Positions 9,803 through 20,965 of a stretch of DNA of 64,000 nucleotides are shown piece by piece. Under the pieces are notes generated by a model. It was given only the letters and a program-made list of their open reading frames with translations. It was not told the origin of the DNA and searched no databases. Positions within the stretch are counted from its first letter, which is position 1; every line of letters starts with the position of its first letter. Position numbers and translations under genes: made by a program. Source of the stretch: Nitzschia sp. DOCU1 (lineage: Eukaryota; Bacillariophyta; Bacillariophyceae; Bacillariales; Bacillariaceae); contig OX595990.1 in the NCBI GenBank assembly GCA_951394045.1, positions 1,178,001 to 1,242,000 of the forward strand, in the 5' to 3' direction.

Positions 9803-11516
9803 ATGGGTTGCCAAGTGTCTGTTCCCCATGACGAGCCGATCAATATCGGAAAAACAGAGCGACGTCCGAGGACGATTATTGGCGACGGGAACGTGGGAGG
9901 AAGTAAAAATCTCATGAGTGCCTCGAATTGCAGCAAAGATACAAACTCAAGGACGGTGAGCTTGGAAGTCGACGAAGAAATTGCCAACGAACCCCCGAAA
10001 CTAGATCAGAATGGGCATCTAATGGCCGAAGAGGTGGTCCGCCGGACGTCTTCCAGTTTATGTGTTTCGACTGCTACAATTGGGAGCAAAGGTATAGGAG
10101 GGGGAGAATTGCAGCTTGCTGTGAGTACATCAAGGTCCTCGTGGTTGTTGGTCGTTTTCGAGGTCGAATAATCGTGGAAACCTAACCCCTTTCTTCATCA
10201 TATTGTGCACTGTTCAGTACGCATACCGATCTCAGCGGGGTTACTACCCAGAGGGTAAGCGGTGATTGATGCAAAGGTTACCCACATTAATGACGATATG
10301 TCTCGTTCTCACAGCGCCCTTTCCTCCTCCTTGACCCCACGGTAGATCCAAAGAAATGCAACCAAGACAAGTATGGAATCACGCTCAACTTTGCCGGAGA
10401 GGCAGGTGATGCCATGTTTGCGGTTTATGATGGCCACGGCGGGAATGGCCACAGCGCTGCCACCTTTGCTAAGAAGAAGCTTCCTGAAATCCTCGCCAAG
10501 CATGTTCGACAAAAACGCGTCCAGCGATACATGGCACAACTGAAGGCGGAAGGAAAGTCAACAAAAGGAGCATGGAATCCGCAGAAGTGGCCCCTGTTGG
10601 AGACGGAGGAGTTTGAGCAATGTTGTCGCGCGTCCTTTCTTGAAACTAATGAAGCGATGCACGTAGAAAAGTCGGTAGGTGCTTGACTCGTTTACTGACT
10701 GCTCATTCCTTCTCGGTCTTTCTGACTTGTGATCTTCGTTACCTCTTGTCTCTCTAGTTCAACGACAGGTTATGTGGTACCACCGCTGCGACAGTCATCT
10801 TCCATGGCGGAAGAATGACCGTCTGTAACGTCGGCGATAGCCGTGTTCTGCTAGGGCATCGCATCCCATCGACAATTTCAAGAATAACGGAGTCCTCGAA
10901 GGAAGAGGAAAAGGTCGACGTCGACACTGAGTTATCGTACCAAGCGGATGACAGCAGCCGTGAAGGTGAGATTTTAGCCATTCCACTTACGAGGGATCAA
11001 ACGCCTTACAGAAGAGATGAGAGGGAGCGGGTGGAGCAAATTGGTGCCGAGATCAGAAGCGTCGATGGCAAGAAGAAAGCAGACTGGGGAGATTTTGTTC
11101 TTGGAGAAACGGTTGATATCGAAGGTGACCCGCCTCGTCTTTGGTTCTACAACAAAGATTTCCCTGGCACCGCATTTACTCGGTCTTTGGGTGACAAGTT
11201 GGCGGAGGATATAGGTGTCATTGCAGACCCAGAGATCATTACGAAAACTCTGACGCAACACGATGAATACCTGGTTATTGCGTCCGATGGGATTTTTGAG
11301 TTCCTGACGAACCAATACGTCATTAACATTTGCGCAACATCTGTTACTCCTTTGGAAGCCTGTGAACGGTTGACTCGGGCCGCATATGATCAGTGGCTCG
11401 TTCATGAGAATCGAACGGACGACATCACGGTCATTGTTTGCTTCTTAAATAGTCACTACAGACCCACGATTGAGGAAGAGCCCAAAACGACGGAGTCCCT
11501 CGTCAAGCTCAAGTAG
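9803..11516 (+). CDS. PP2C-family (PPM) Ser/Thr phosphatase, possibly N-myristoylated
   Basis: Metal-dependent Ser/Thr phosphatase. Exons are 9803-10120, 10218-10254 (only 37 nt), 10346-10674 and 10758-11516, giving 480 aa. The third exon must start at 10346: the nearer AG at 10314-10315 gives a stop, whereas this one restores SQRGYYPE-DPKKCNQDKYG, the family's first metal-binding region. Other motifs are VYDGHGGNGHSA (metal ligands), CGTTAATV, VCNVGDSRVLLG, LAIPLTRDQTPYRRDE, FTRSLGD, VIASDGIFEFLTN and RTDDITVIV with the last Asp ligand. The N-terminus MGCQVS has Gly2 and Cys3, a good myristoylation/palmitoylation signal, followed by a Ser/Thr-rich disordered stretch of about 100 residues. 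The catalytic set looks complete. Substrate unknown. Confidence 0.87.
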
Positions 11517-12216
11517 ATGGAACCTACATGAAGCCACACATAGATAACCGCCAACAAATGACAGTACGTTGTAAAGCGTTTGCGGTGGACAGTGAGGCCT
11601 TTGTTCCTTTCATCTTGCCTACGATACTGCTACCTAATCGTGGACTGTAACTGACGCCTGATGGAGGAGTGGCTAGACGGGCAGGTGGATCTTACTATGA
11701 ATGTAGTACAGATTCCAAACGAGACATGAAAGTCCACCCACCCACCCACCCACCCACCGCGGCCCACAATGCATGATTGCATCCTCTACGAGAACTATCA
11801 ATCTCGGAAGAGAAAGAAGTCGTACAACAGGTAGCAGCTAAATGGATAGCGCGCACTTTTCGCTGCTTTAATAGTAGTAGTTGAGGATGTATGGAGCGCC
11901 CCCGCGCTCCTGTTTCTAGCATCCGAGTACTGCTTCAATACTGCTATTAAAGAAGCATCGAAGAGGACGCGCTAGCCAGTTGCTAGAAGGATACTCCTAT
12001 CACGACAACACAGGAATAGCGGCTCGCAATAATGTCGATAATACGGGGCATTCTTCTTTTCCAAATCATATTCCTTAGTTCAGATGCATTCAAAGGCTCG
12101 TCGTCTCGCTCACGAATGTGAGTAATAGGTTGCAAGGATGACAAAATGACCACGCAGCACGCGAGCCAGCTTGATACTGCTGCTGCGACTGCAAGCCAAA
12201 TATAATTCCCAACGTC
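11517..12216. other. Intergenic region with (CCCA)5
   Basis: Convergent 3' flanks of the PP2C gene and the Thr/Pro-rich gene. It contains a (CCCA)5 tract at about 11734-11758. A possible tiny spliced ORF with a signal-like start (ATG at 12032, then a 41-bp GTGAGT...CAG intron) was seen but not accepted as a gene. Confidence 0.5.
11734..11758. repeat. (CCCA)5 simple repeat
   Basis: Tandem CCCA units; the minus strand reads (TGGG)n, a telomere-like G-rich tract that could form a quadruplex. Confidence 0.85.
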
Positions 12217-13002
12217 CTATCGAGTTTTGGGTGCTGGAGTAGGGGTGACAGGAGTAGGGGTGACAGGAGCAGGGGTGACAGGAGCAGGGGTGACAGGTGC
12301 GGAAGTTTTGGGTACTGGAGCAGGGGTGACAGGTGTGGGAGTTTTTGGTGCTGGAGTTACAGGAGTACCCGGTGCCGGAGTAGTAGCTTTCGGCGCTGGA
12401 GTTACAGGAGTACCCGGTGCCGGAGTTTCCCTGTCAAAAGTCAGAGGACCCACGATAGGTGATCTCACTCTAGTTGTTGGTGCTGGGGCGCTTGGTGTCC
12501 GGCCTCGTTCGAGGGGGAGTCGACGGCTCTTGTTGTCTCCGGCATCGATGGAAGAATCCGTCTTCTGAGCCGCAGGGGCGGGCTGCCCATCACAGCTGGG
12601 TGCTACCACCGGCCCATCATCGCGAAGCCCTTGTGCCATTTTCTGATCATCGTTGGCAAGATCAAGAAGGGATTCAACAACCTGGAAAGAAGAATCCATC
12701 TTCTGTTTGTGTTCAGCCGTGATCGGATCCTCACTCTCAATCGGGGCGGACCCGTGGTTGTTGTTGCTGTTAGTAGTCGCCCCAGTGCTTCCTACTAGGA
12801 CGTGGGAACGTGCTACCAAAAGATTGAATGTATCTTTGTTAACATAACAAACAACGGACAAGAGGAAGGTGGTGGCAACAACAATCAAGGTGGCCATTTT
12901 GGTCGTTGAAAGCAAACGAACAGATCTTCGCTGGGACCTGCTCTCTGGTGAAATCACGACAGCATCCGTGTTTCTTCCAAGTACTTTGTCGTCGTCAATC
13001 AT
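12217..13002 (-). CDS. Type II membrane protein with Thr/Pro/Ala repeat tail
   Basis: Single exon, 261 aa from the ATG at 13002 (the frame upstream has only TTG). A cytosolic basic segment with many Arg/Ser is followed by a membrane helix at about residues 36-58 (KMATLIVVATTFLLSVVCYV). The lumenal/extracellular side has sequons, an acidic linker, and then a C-terminal tail of about 90 residues made of TPAPVTP-type repeats, a mucin-like stretch expected to be heavily O-glycosylated. No catalytic domain is visible. Such Thr/Pro-rich membrane proteins are common in diatoms at the cell surface or in silica-associated compartments, but a specific role cannot be assigned. The repeat DNA is a 15-bp minisatellite and probably varies in length between strains. 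Confidence 0.66.
   Translation of the reverse strand: MIDDDKVLGRNTDAVVISPESRSQRRSVRLLSTTKMATLIVVATTFLLSVVCYVNKDTFNLLVARSHVLVGSTGATTNSNNNHGSAPIESEDPITAEHKQKMDSSFQVVESLLDLANDDQKMAQGLRDDGPVVAPSCDGQPAPAAQKTDSSIDAGDNKSRRLPLERGRTPSAPAPTTRVRSPIVGPLTFDRETPAPGTPVTPAPKATTPAPGTPVTPAPKTPTPVTPAPVPKTSAPVTPAPVTPAPVTPTPVTPTPAPKTR
12236..12425 (-). repeat. 15-bp minisatellite encoding TPAPV repeats
   Basis: Units such as AGTAGGGGTGACAGG (and GGAGCAGGGGTGACA variants) recur in tandem, then degrade into a longer unit with GGTGCTGGAGTTACAGG. The repeat lies inside the preceding CDS and keeps frame because the unit is a multiple of three. Confidence 0.8.
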
Positions 13003-13494
13003 CGTGATGCAGTGAGTTTTCTTTTGAGCCAATTGTTATAAATGTGCGCTTCGTTCGAGACAATCCGAGAGGGAAAATACGGTAGAGGAATACCAAACAA
13101 AGCAGGGCACGGTGCCATCGTACTCCGATCCATTTTGAATTTCGGCCGTCGGCAGCAAGAAACCTCGACTCTTTTCTTTCGGCGAATGCTTTTCGCGGGG
13201 CAACGTAAATTTTTTAGCAGATTCTTTCGGCGAATGCCCGAGCCAGCACTCCACTCGCAGAGGGGAGAAAATATGCCCTCACGATTTTCTCGCTCTTTTT
13301 GTGGTGATAAAAGCGAAAAATACGTCTATGTAAAGTTTGTGACTCTAGTAGTAGCATAATCTTCACATCATTCAGTTGGGATCGTCGACGGTAGTTTCAA
13401 ACAAAAAGTTTAGTTGTGACCCGCCGGGGGGCAGACCACCGACGATCACAGAGAAGTCGAAGACACTACTACCGGTAGCATGTCGGATGTCTTC
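13003..13494. other. Intergenic region upstream of the Thr/Pro-rich gene
   Basis: About 490 bp between the 3' end of the kinesin-like gene and the start of the Thr/Pro-rich gene, both on the minus strand. It contains TACCGGTA at 13470-13477. No gene seen. Confidence 0.5.
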
Positions 13495-16400
13495 TTACAC
13501 GGGACGGGAATCCGCCTTCCCTTGCACTACCATCGTGCAAGTTCGATGCCAGATCATTAAAGCGAGCGAACAAGACTTTTCGGTCATTGTCTCCATGCCT
13601 TTTCTCGTCCTCCATTTGACCATGCATTTTGCGAGTTCCTGTGGATCCTTTTTGTATGCTTCGATGAAATCCTGAATCTCAACTATGCCTGTGGACGCGA
13701 GGAATTCAGTCTGCCATCGACGCAGAATCGAGCTGATTTTTGTCAAGTTTGCGCATCGGGATAACAAACTTTGTTGCTTCCCGCAAAGACAAGAGACGCT
13801 CAGGCTCGGTAGATAGAACTCAATTTTGTTGTCATGCCCAGAGGAAAGGACGAGTTCGTTCTGACAAGGACAGCTTGCGAGTTTCCTGAGCGCAATGATA
13901 CTAGATTTTGGTTCTTCGTAAAGTCTCACATTTGTACTTGGGCCTTCTGATGATTCTTGGTGGGAAAGAATGCACATGTTTGACTGCGTAGGTTGTCGTA
14001 TCGATTCCTCGATGGGCTTCCGACCCAAAGTGCCTACAGAATTTTTCACACCTTCCGATGAGGCGAGAGATCCCTCTTCGTCCCCAGTAAGATAAATGGT
14101 TGCATCTGTTCCAGAGTCGTTGAGCACGGAAAGTAAGTTATCTTCGGCACCTTCGACCTCCAATGGAACCCCACTAGCCGGAATGCCCGCACCCGTCATC
14201 TCGAACGACCCATTATTAACATCTTGAAGAACGGTGCCATGGATACCTTCAGGTGTATCCTGCATCGTTGTAACTGGTTGCTTCATCTCCTGATGTCCAT
14301 TCAGAGTAAACCTCGCTTTCTCAAGATCTATCTGGAGTGCTTCATTGGATTTCAGAGCCGTGTCCACTCTTTGCTCAAGTAACTGTATTCGTTCTTCTTG
14401 AAGTATCGCCTTGCGTTTCAAAATGCTTCGGATATCCTCGAGCTTGCTCGTTATCTGTTTCTCCTCAGCAAGTTGTTTGTTCACGTCGGCCAAATTCTGC
14501 TCAAGAATCGTAATTCGTTGCTTGTGCTGCTTCGATTCTTTCATCAGCGTTCCAATTTGCGACTTCATCTTCTCGTTTTCCTGCAATAGCTTGGGTTCGC
14601 CACTTGCGCGTGGCATTGTTGAACGGAGCTCTTGCCTTGGGTGTTTCCAGTGAGATTGAGCACTTGCGGCCACGGAACCACCGATCAACTTTGTACCTGA
14701 CTTTGCGTTTGTCAACTTCATCATCTGAGCAAGAGCAGCGAACTTAAGAAGCAAAATTGTTAGCACCTGGTAGATAGATGCAACGTTTAGAACAAACCAA
14801 TGTTTTTCTCTTACCGTGGATGCTCGGGTGAGTTTGCGACGATGAGCCCTCCACCGAGTGGCGGCAGCGTCTAGGGAGTGGGAACTCTCTTTAGCATTTT
14901 TGGCTGCTTGGTCGGCAAGTTGAAGTGTTTTCTTGAGACCGACCAAGGCACTTTCTGTAGAAATGGTAGATGAAGAATCAGTTTGGAAGCTATCTGATCC
15001 TGATGGCTCCTCCAATTCACTGAATGAACTCTGTCCTGTGCTTTCGTCGCTGGTCTCCTTGAAGAATGTAGCCTTTGTTGCCATGGCAACCAATCGTAGG
15101 AAGTCCATCGAATGCTCCAACTCAGACTGAATGGGCGACACACAGCCAATAATGATTGTCGATGTCACACCTTGGGGAAGGACCAACGTCAGGCACCGTC
15201 GTTCTCTCACAATTACCAATCATCAGTTCGAACCTCTTACCTAGGAAAGCTTCGTCAAGTCGACGATGTAAATTCGTGAAACGGGATGTGGAATCAGTCG
15301 CACCAGAGTCAGTTGTCATAGAATGTAGTAAATCCCTGAGATTGTAACCCCTTTCGTCTGCTTTGCTCGGACAAACCGAGTCGATATTTGAAGTAGACGA
15401 CAGTTTGATAAACGTAAGGCGGGAGGTGACTCCCGTGCTCATGTTGCTGACATCGTCGCCCTTGAATCGACCGCCATTGGCCAAAATAACACGAAACGAA
15501 CAGAAAAGGTGAAACTTTCTTCCCTCCTTTATGTCAGATGCTCGCTTGATAGAAGCTCGGTCCATTAGTCGCTTTACTTCGTGAGAAGATTCGACTCGTA
15601 CGTGCGATAGTCCATTTACAAATTCTCTTTGTTTCTTGCGAAAGCGGTATAGCAAGTCTCTCGTGCGACCTCCTTCACATGCAATCATGTAGAACGACAT
15701 GAAAATGCTTACTTGACTCTGATTCTCACAGGCAAGAAAGAGGTCACGGATAGCCCGCGGTAGAATCCCAGCTGATTCAGTGAGGCTGCATTCCACATTC
15801 GAATTGTTTTCTCGGGCAATTCTTTGAACTTTCCACCCACCGCTCATTGTGTAGCTTTTCCCGCTTTTGCGATGACCCACGGCAACAATTGTGGTGTCAT
15901 GTCCTTGTAACACGTTACGACGTACAACATCCCCAACAGTTCTTTCATAGCACTGTTCCTGACTCATGGCCGGACCAATTACTTGATCGAAGTCAAATCT
16001 CATCTTGTTCTCCGTCCCGGAAATCAAACTAGTGGATATGATTTCTTTACAAGTTTTCTCTGTCTCAACATCGAAAGTCTTGTTGCATTTACTAGTTCGG
16101 GGGCTTGATCTTGTCTTAGACGGGGACATTTTCTTTAGAGGCGACGATCTCCTTGTTCCTCCAGGTGAAGGGCTTGAAGTTTCTCCGTTCCTGGGGGATA
16201 AGACACGCTTCTTACTCAGTATTGCAGGGGGTAAGTGTGGGATGGCCTTTGTTAAAATGGGTCGAATACACGCCTTTCCGCCTAGATTTTGTTCGCTGGC
16301 GGTAAGTGGACGTATTCGTACCACTACTCGAGTTTGGGTGTTCACTTTTCGAGGCGACTGGGTGCTCCTGGTGGTTGTCGAAGAGGACAAGGGAGACTGG

Positions 16401-16543
16401 GGTCCAGCATTCTCGTGAATCGGCACTCCTACCTGTTGGAATGGAGGCAATGAGATTTCGTCACCTTGGGAGGAGAAAGACGACGAAGATGATTGCCTTA
16501 GTATTAACTCGCCAGCACTCATCTCTGCTGACGCCTCCACCAT
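13495..16543 (-). CDS. Kinesin-like protein with degenerate motor and coiled-coil tail
   Basis: Exons are 16543-15241, 15170-14815 and 14742-13495; 968 aa. The ATG at 16543 is chosen because the frame upstream has only GTG. Intron 1 is 70 bp. Intron 2 (72 bp) keeps frame when retained, so it is less certain, but has good GTAAGA...CTTAAG borders. Residues about 1-80 are disordered; TRVVVRIRPL opens the motor domain. The P-loop is GHRKSGKSYTM (about residue 220; usual form GQTGSGKTxTM). A long Ser/Pro/Arg insert interrupts the early motor. Switch I (usual NxxSSRSH) reads EGRKFHLF and switch II (usual DLAGSE) reads IKLSSTSN. IIIGCVSPIQSELEHSMDFLRLV is the end of the motor. A heptad-rich coiled coil follows (ENEKMKSQIGTLMKESKQHK onward). 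Motor ATPase activity is doubtful. Confidence 0.8.
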
Positions 16544-17320
16544 CCTTGCCCTGAGCAAGGATGAGCACAGCGATGGGACCAATTGATTCACAACACCAGG
16601 ACGCGATCGATAGATCTACCGTATTTGTTGTGCTGGTTATTGTTTGTGCAGCATTCTGTAGTTGTTACTTGAATCGCTCTTGTCTTGTTATTCTTCTCAA
16701 CCGGTAGCGATTGTATCTTGGATTGGCTTTCCGAAGTAGATTCGCTCCTTGTCGCTGTTTCGCAAAAGAAAAATGTGAGGAAGCTGGGATCGTCGGTTCG
16801 GCGGGTGTCCCGCGTGGGGACGAGCATGTGTTTCCTCTAATAGACCCGCCATCAATACATAATGAGAGACGTCCAACCCCATGTCACGTGCTAACGGAAT
16901 AGACAATGCTGTATACAAAACTGAGGAAAACGTTATCAAATTTGAAAGCCGGGAACGAGGAGGAAGGCCGTGATTGTGTGTGCCTGGGGACAGACAGGCG
17001 TAAGGCACAAACGCCTATTATTGAAACATGACGTCAGCACAACGGTTGGAAGGAAGGAAGCATCGATGGCACGAAAGCCACACAAATGTCATTCGAAGCA
17101 AGTCCGCTCGTGGCCCCACGATGCAAGCATCTTATGGCGTCTACCGGCTCTATCTTGAAAGCCTTTCGCTCACAAGCTTGAAATTGTCGCTGTCGTTGCT
17201 CTTCTTGTCCGAGCAGCAGCTTGTCCTTCCTATCGAATACTCGAAGGAAGAGCTTTGTGCAGTAGAGGAAGTACCTGTTATTCTACTTCCGTTTATTCTT
17301 TTACTTGGACGCGCCACAAC
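16544..17320. other. Divergent promoter region, kinesin-like / cold-shock protein
   Basis: About 780 bp between two divergent genes. The + frame of the cold-shock gene is open from 17255 without ATG. An ACCGGTAG half-palindrome lies near 16700. No RNA gene or extra coding exon was recognised. Confidence 0.5.
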
Positions 17321-20300
17321 ATGTCGCAAAATAACAACAGCAACCGTAACAGCTATAATAGCGGAGGAGGATACTACCGCTCGGACTCCATGTCCAACAG
17401 CAACAGGTCGTCGGGGGGTGGTGGACGTCCTCGTGGCAACCGCCGTAACAGCGTGGATACTTCCAACATGCCCCTGGAACAGGGCATTATTTGTACCCTC
17501 CGAGATTCGTTTGGGTTTATCCACTGCGCGGAGCGTCCCGAAGAGATTTTCTTTCATTACTCGGAGGTATCCAATTGCCATCCAGATGAATTGCAAGTGG
17601 ATACAGAAGTCCAGTTTCGAGTCGGCCAATCGGATAAGGATGCAACCAAACGCGCCGCTTATGCAGTAGAAACCGTGGAGACTGGCACAGTCGTATGGGA
17701 AACGGAAGAAGAACCGGAAAAGTTTTATCAAGGAATTGTGGAAAAGGTTATTCGAAATGATAATCCCCGTGGCGGTGGGGGGAATAATCGCGATGGAAGT
17801 GGTCGCAACAACAATCAGGAGGGTTCGATTGAAGTGCTACCCGATGATCCTGCAGCTGCAGCATCCGACAGTGGCGACGCCCAGAACAAAAAGAAGGGCC
17901 CCATGGTGCGCTTTCGACCCGAAGATATCAACACGGACAACAAGTCGAAAAGCAACCGTCTTTTCCGTGGTGATCTGGTGCAGTTTCGCGTCTTTCTAGA
18001 CCGACGTACGAAGCAAAAGTACGCGCGCAATATTTCGGTACTGCAGACGGAGAAGGAACGAACGAGAGAAGAAAGAGACCGCAAACTCTTGGAATCTGCA
18101 ACGGAAGAGGAAGGGATGGTGATTTCGTTGAATAAGGGATACGGTTTCCTTAAGACGAATAAGCGCCGAGGTCACGTCTATTTTCATTATTCCAATCTCA
18201 TCCTGCCGGAGGAAGACGACTTTGAACTGAAGACGGGTCAAGAAATGAAGTTTCTGGTCGTGTCGGAGATTGTCGACGGACAAGTCAAATTGACTGCTCG
18301 TAAACTGGAGTGCCTGCCTAAAGGTTCGGTACAGTTTCATACCGTCGTTGCCAAAGGTGTCAAGGGAACAGTCATTGTATGCCCGCTGCCTCCAAGCGCT
18401 GGCAGTAATCCTGGTTATGCAGACGACAAGGATGGTTCCATCCGTCTGCTGGAATCACTAACCGACCATGATGCTGATGGGAAGGAAATTGAAATTACTG
18501 ATGTGTCGTTTGAGTTCAACGATGCTCCCGGTGGCGTGTACACTTTCCAGCAACGTGGGCAGCCAACCAATGGATTATGGATTTTGGAAGGCGATATCCT
18601 ACTTTTTGACGTCGTCAAGGAACTTGCTGATGGATCGTATCAGGCAGCCCCAACCAATCATACTCTGGCCGTTGGTGGAGCCGTGGTAGAGCCGACCGAA
18701 GAAGCGGCCAAAGATGAGAGCACTGCCTGCATTCGTTTAACTGCTTGTAGTCTGGTCAGCCGTGCCGAGGGTACCATGCACACACTGAAGACGCAGGGTG
18801 GCTATGGTTTCATCCACTTTGCTGAGAGGCCGATTGATGTTCACTTTCACACGTACAATGTTATGCCGGAAGAACTCCAGTCTGATTTGCGAATGCAACT
18901 TGGCTACCCAGGGGACGAGGTCAAGCTAGACGTGGGGGTTGGTGCCCAGTTCGACATTTGTGCTCACGGAACTGTCCACTCGGGGGCACGGGGTGGCGGT
19001 GGCGGCGGTGGGCGTGGTAGTAGAAGAAGTAGCCCGCACGAGCGCGAGAATGTAAAGGCTCATCGAATCCTTGTACTTCCACCATCGGCGGTGCAACTGG
19101 ACAAAGTGCTCGGGAAAGGTGTGAAAGGCGTTATTCAATCTGCCGATAACAAACAGCTTTACGCTGGTTTCTTGGATTTGGACGAAGAGGTCGTAGCAAT
19201 GACGCAAGAGGAACGCCATCCATTGGTAGCCAAGATGATTGACTCGTTCATCGAGGAATCCAGCAAGCCCCACGGACGCAAACAACTTGTCTTTCGCGAT
19301 GTACTTAGCATCAAAGATGATGAGGTTGTAGTTGAAATGGTGAAATCGAAGGGCAAAGGATTGCTCACCTACGACCATATTCCGGTTGCTGGAATGGATC
19401 CTAGAAGTGGGCGAATCTGTATAAAGCGGGTCAAAGATACCGCTGAGGAACCCGCTCTGCTCGATGAAAATGAACAGCCAGACTCAAAGAAGAAACAGAC
19501 GCAGAATCTATCGCACAAAGGAATTAGATTCGACAAGTCAAGTTTGGTCGACGAATTGAAAGAGGAAATGCCTCCCAACGCTGGTGACAAAGTCATATGC
19601 GATGTTACTCAAAGCCGTCGCACTGGGAAGATAACAATAGAAAACCTCAAGATTGTGGAAAGGAGTGAGGTGGTACCCGACCCTGTTGCGTTGAATAGCG
19701 GCGAGGAAACGATGACTTCCGGTGTTGGAGTTGTTCAGAATGTTGTGCCAAAGAGCAATTTCGGTTTCATCTCTGTTCTGGACGAAAAGGCTACGCGGCA
19801 GGAGCTCTTGTTCTTTAGTCTATCTCCTGACAAGAACGCCAGGAAACCACAATTCCGAAAAGGTGACGAGGTTAAATTTGACATTGGCATGGACCATAAG
19901 ACGGGCAAGCGTATGGCCAAAAACGTTGAGGTCGTTGCCAAAGGCACAATTCCGTCCAAACCGTCCAAAAATGCCTGTCGCGGAATTGTCTTGATGGAAC
20001 CTACCCATACTAGTTTGAGTGACACCCCACTCCGGAAGAAGCAATCTGGTGACTCGACGGGTGGGCGATGGTCAAACACCAAGGATGATCCCCACAAGGT
20101 CCAAGCTGAAATCCACGAGAAAGGTGTTATTTTGCTCCTCGAGGACAAGAGTGGCATGTTCAGCAAGAAGCGCTCTATGAATGGTAGAAAGCGATCTGGA
20201 TCTGTCGACAGCATGGACAGTAGCGACGAGAAGAGCGTTGGCGATGGCACTGATTACGACAGTACGGACGATGAAAGAAGTGTTGGCTCTGCCGTTACTT

Positions 20301-20902
20301 CCGATGACGAGCAAACCGGAGCTCTTTTGAGTCACCTTACTTATACAAATGGAGCGATCGCGATCCATGGCGCTGGCTCCGGAGGCGGGATGGATCCATC
20401 AACGAACCCCAAACGTGGAGATATTGTCACATTTGCCAAAGCTCGGACAGGCATGAAAGTGCGTGATGTTCGAATCGAATCGCGAAACGCTGCGACGCTA
20501 GTCAGGGGGCGCCTGGAAAATATTCAAGTTATTGATACTAGCGAATTGAAGAAGAATGCAGGCACTGCTAAATTCATCGCTGCAACCCAGAAGGAAGAAT
20601 CATATGAGATCGACCTTGGAGAAGTTGTGAGCTGCGACGCTGTTGTCCTTAAAGAAAGGCAGCAGGTCGAGGGAATCCTGCACGATGGTGCCATCTACGG
20701 GGTATGCCGTACATCGGACCTCTATCTTGAATCAAAGTTAGGAAAGAGCCATAAGGAACGTCCCAAACTCAATTTGGCCGTAAAGAAAGATCGCGGAGGG
20801 AAAATCATGGCACAATCCATGATGGCAAAGGGCCCCGACGGCACCCATGGCTTTGCTCCTGGTTGGACATCCCGTATCACCCAGTATGCACACCTGACCT
20901 AA
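17321..20902 (+). CDS. Multi-cold-shock-domain RNA-binding protein (CSDE1/Unr-like)
   Basis: Single long exon, 1193 aa from the ATG at 17321. An Asn/Gly/Arg/Ser-rich N-terminus precedes a series of cold-shock-type OB folds. At least four have both RNA-binding signatures: GIICTLRDSFGFIHC with IFFHYSEV, GMVISLNKGYGFL with VYFHYSNL, GTMHTLKTQGGYGFIHF with VHFHTYNV, and GVGVVQNVVPKSNFGFIS with ELLFFSLS. Between them lie partner domains without the aromatic motif (for example GKGVKGVIQSADN), the alternation seen in animal Unr/CSDE1. A Gly-rich RGG-like patch lies mid-protein and an acidic Ser/Asp-rich linker near residues 970-1010. By family analogy it should control translation or stability of cytoplasmic mRNA. 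It is unusual for a microalga to carry so many CSDs in one chain. Confidence 0.84.
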   Translation: MSQNNNSNRNSYNSGGGYYRSDSMSNSNRSSGGGGRPRGNRRNSVDTSNMPLEQGIICTLRDSFGFIHCAERPEEIFFHYSEVSNCHPDELQVDTEVQFRVGQSDKDATKRAAYAVETVETGTVVWETEEEPEKFYQGIVEKVIRNDNPRGGGGNNRDGSGRNNNQEGSIEVLPDDPAAAASDSGDAQNKKKGPMVRFRPEDINTDNKSKSNRLFRGDLVQFRVFLDRRTKQKYARNISVLQTEKERTREERDRKLLESATEEEGMVISLNKGYGFLKTNKRRGHVYFHYSNLILPEEDDFELKTGQEMKFLVVSEIVDGQVKLTARKLECLPKGSVQFHTVVAKGVKGTVIVCPLPPSAGSNPGYADDKDGSIRLLESLTDHDADGKEIEITDVSFEFNDAPGGVYTFQQRGQPTNGLWILEGDILLFDVVKELADGSYQAAPTNHTLAVGGAVVEPTEEAAKDESTACIRLTACSLVSRAEGTMHTLKTQGGYGFIHFAERPIDVHFHTYNVMPEELQSDLRMQLGYPGDEVKLDVGVGAQFDICAHGTVHSGARGGGGGGGRGSRRSSPHERENVKAHRILVLPPSAVQLDKVLGKGVKGVIQSADNKQLYAGFLDLDEEVVAMTQEERHPLVAKMIDSFIEESSKPHGRKQLVFRDVLSIKDDEVVVEMVKSKGKGLLTYDHIPVAGMDPRSGRICIKRVKDTAEEPALLDENEQPDSKKKQTQNLSHKGIRFDKSSLVDELKEEMPPNAGDKVICDVTQSRRTGKITIENLKIVERSEVVPDPVALNSGEETMTSGVGVVQNVVPKSNFGFISVLDEKATRQELLFFSLSPDKNARKPQFRKGDEVKFDIGMDHKTGKRMAKNVEVVAKGTIPSKPSKNACRGIVLMEPTHTSLSDTPLRKKQSGDSTGGRWSNTKDDPHKVQAEIHEKGVILLLEDKSGMFSKKRSMNGRKRSGSVDSMDSSDEKSVGDGTDYDSTDDERSVGSAVTSDDEQTGALLSHLTYTNGAIAIHGAGSGGGMDPSTNPKRGDIVTFAKARTGMKVRDVRIESRNAATLVRGRLENIQVIDTSELKKNAGTAKFIAATQKEESYEIDLGEVVSCDAVVLKERQQVEGILHDGAIYGVCRTSDLYLESKLGKSHKERPKLNLAVKKDRGGKIMAQSMMAKGPDGTHGFAPGWTSRITQYAHLT

Positions 20903-20965
20903 GATTAGACTTGTCCGTGCCTATTCTTCATACTTTATGTCATACTGCAATATAAAAGGATATTG

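Noticed and set aside
11734..11758. (CCCA)5 as an interstitial telomere
   Set aside because: The telomere unit of diatoms is expected to be TTAGGG-like; (TGGG)n is only a simple repeat.
12032..12240. Tiny spliced ORF with signal-like start (ATG 12032, 41-bp GTGAGT...CAG intron)
   Set aside because: Only about 55 codons, no recognised domain after the splice, and it overlaps the tail of the Thr/Pro-rich gene on the other strand. Chance is more likely.
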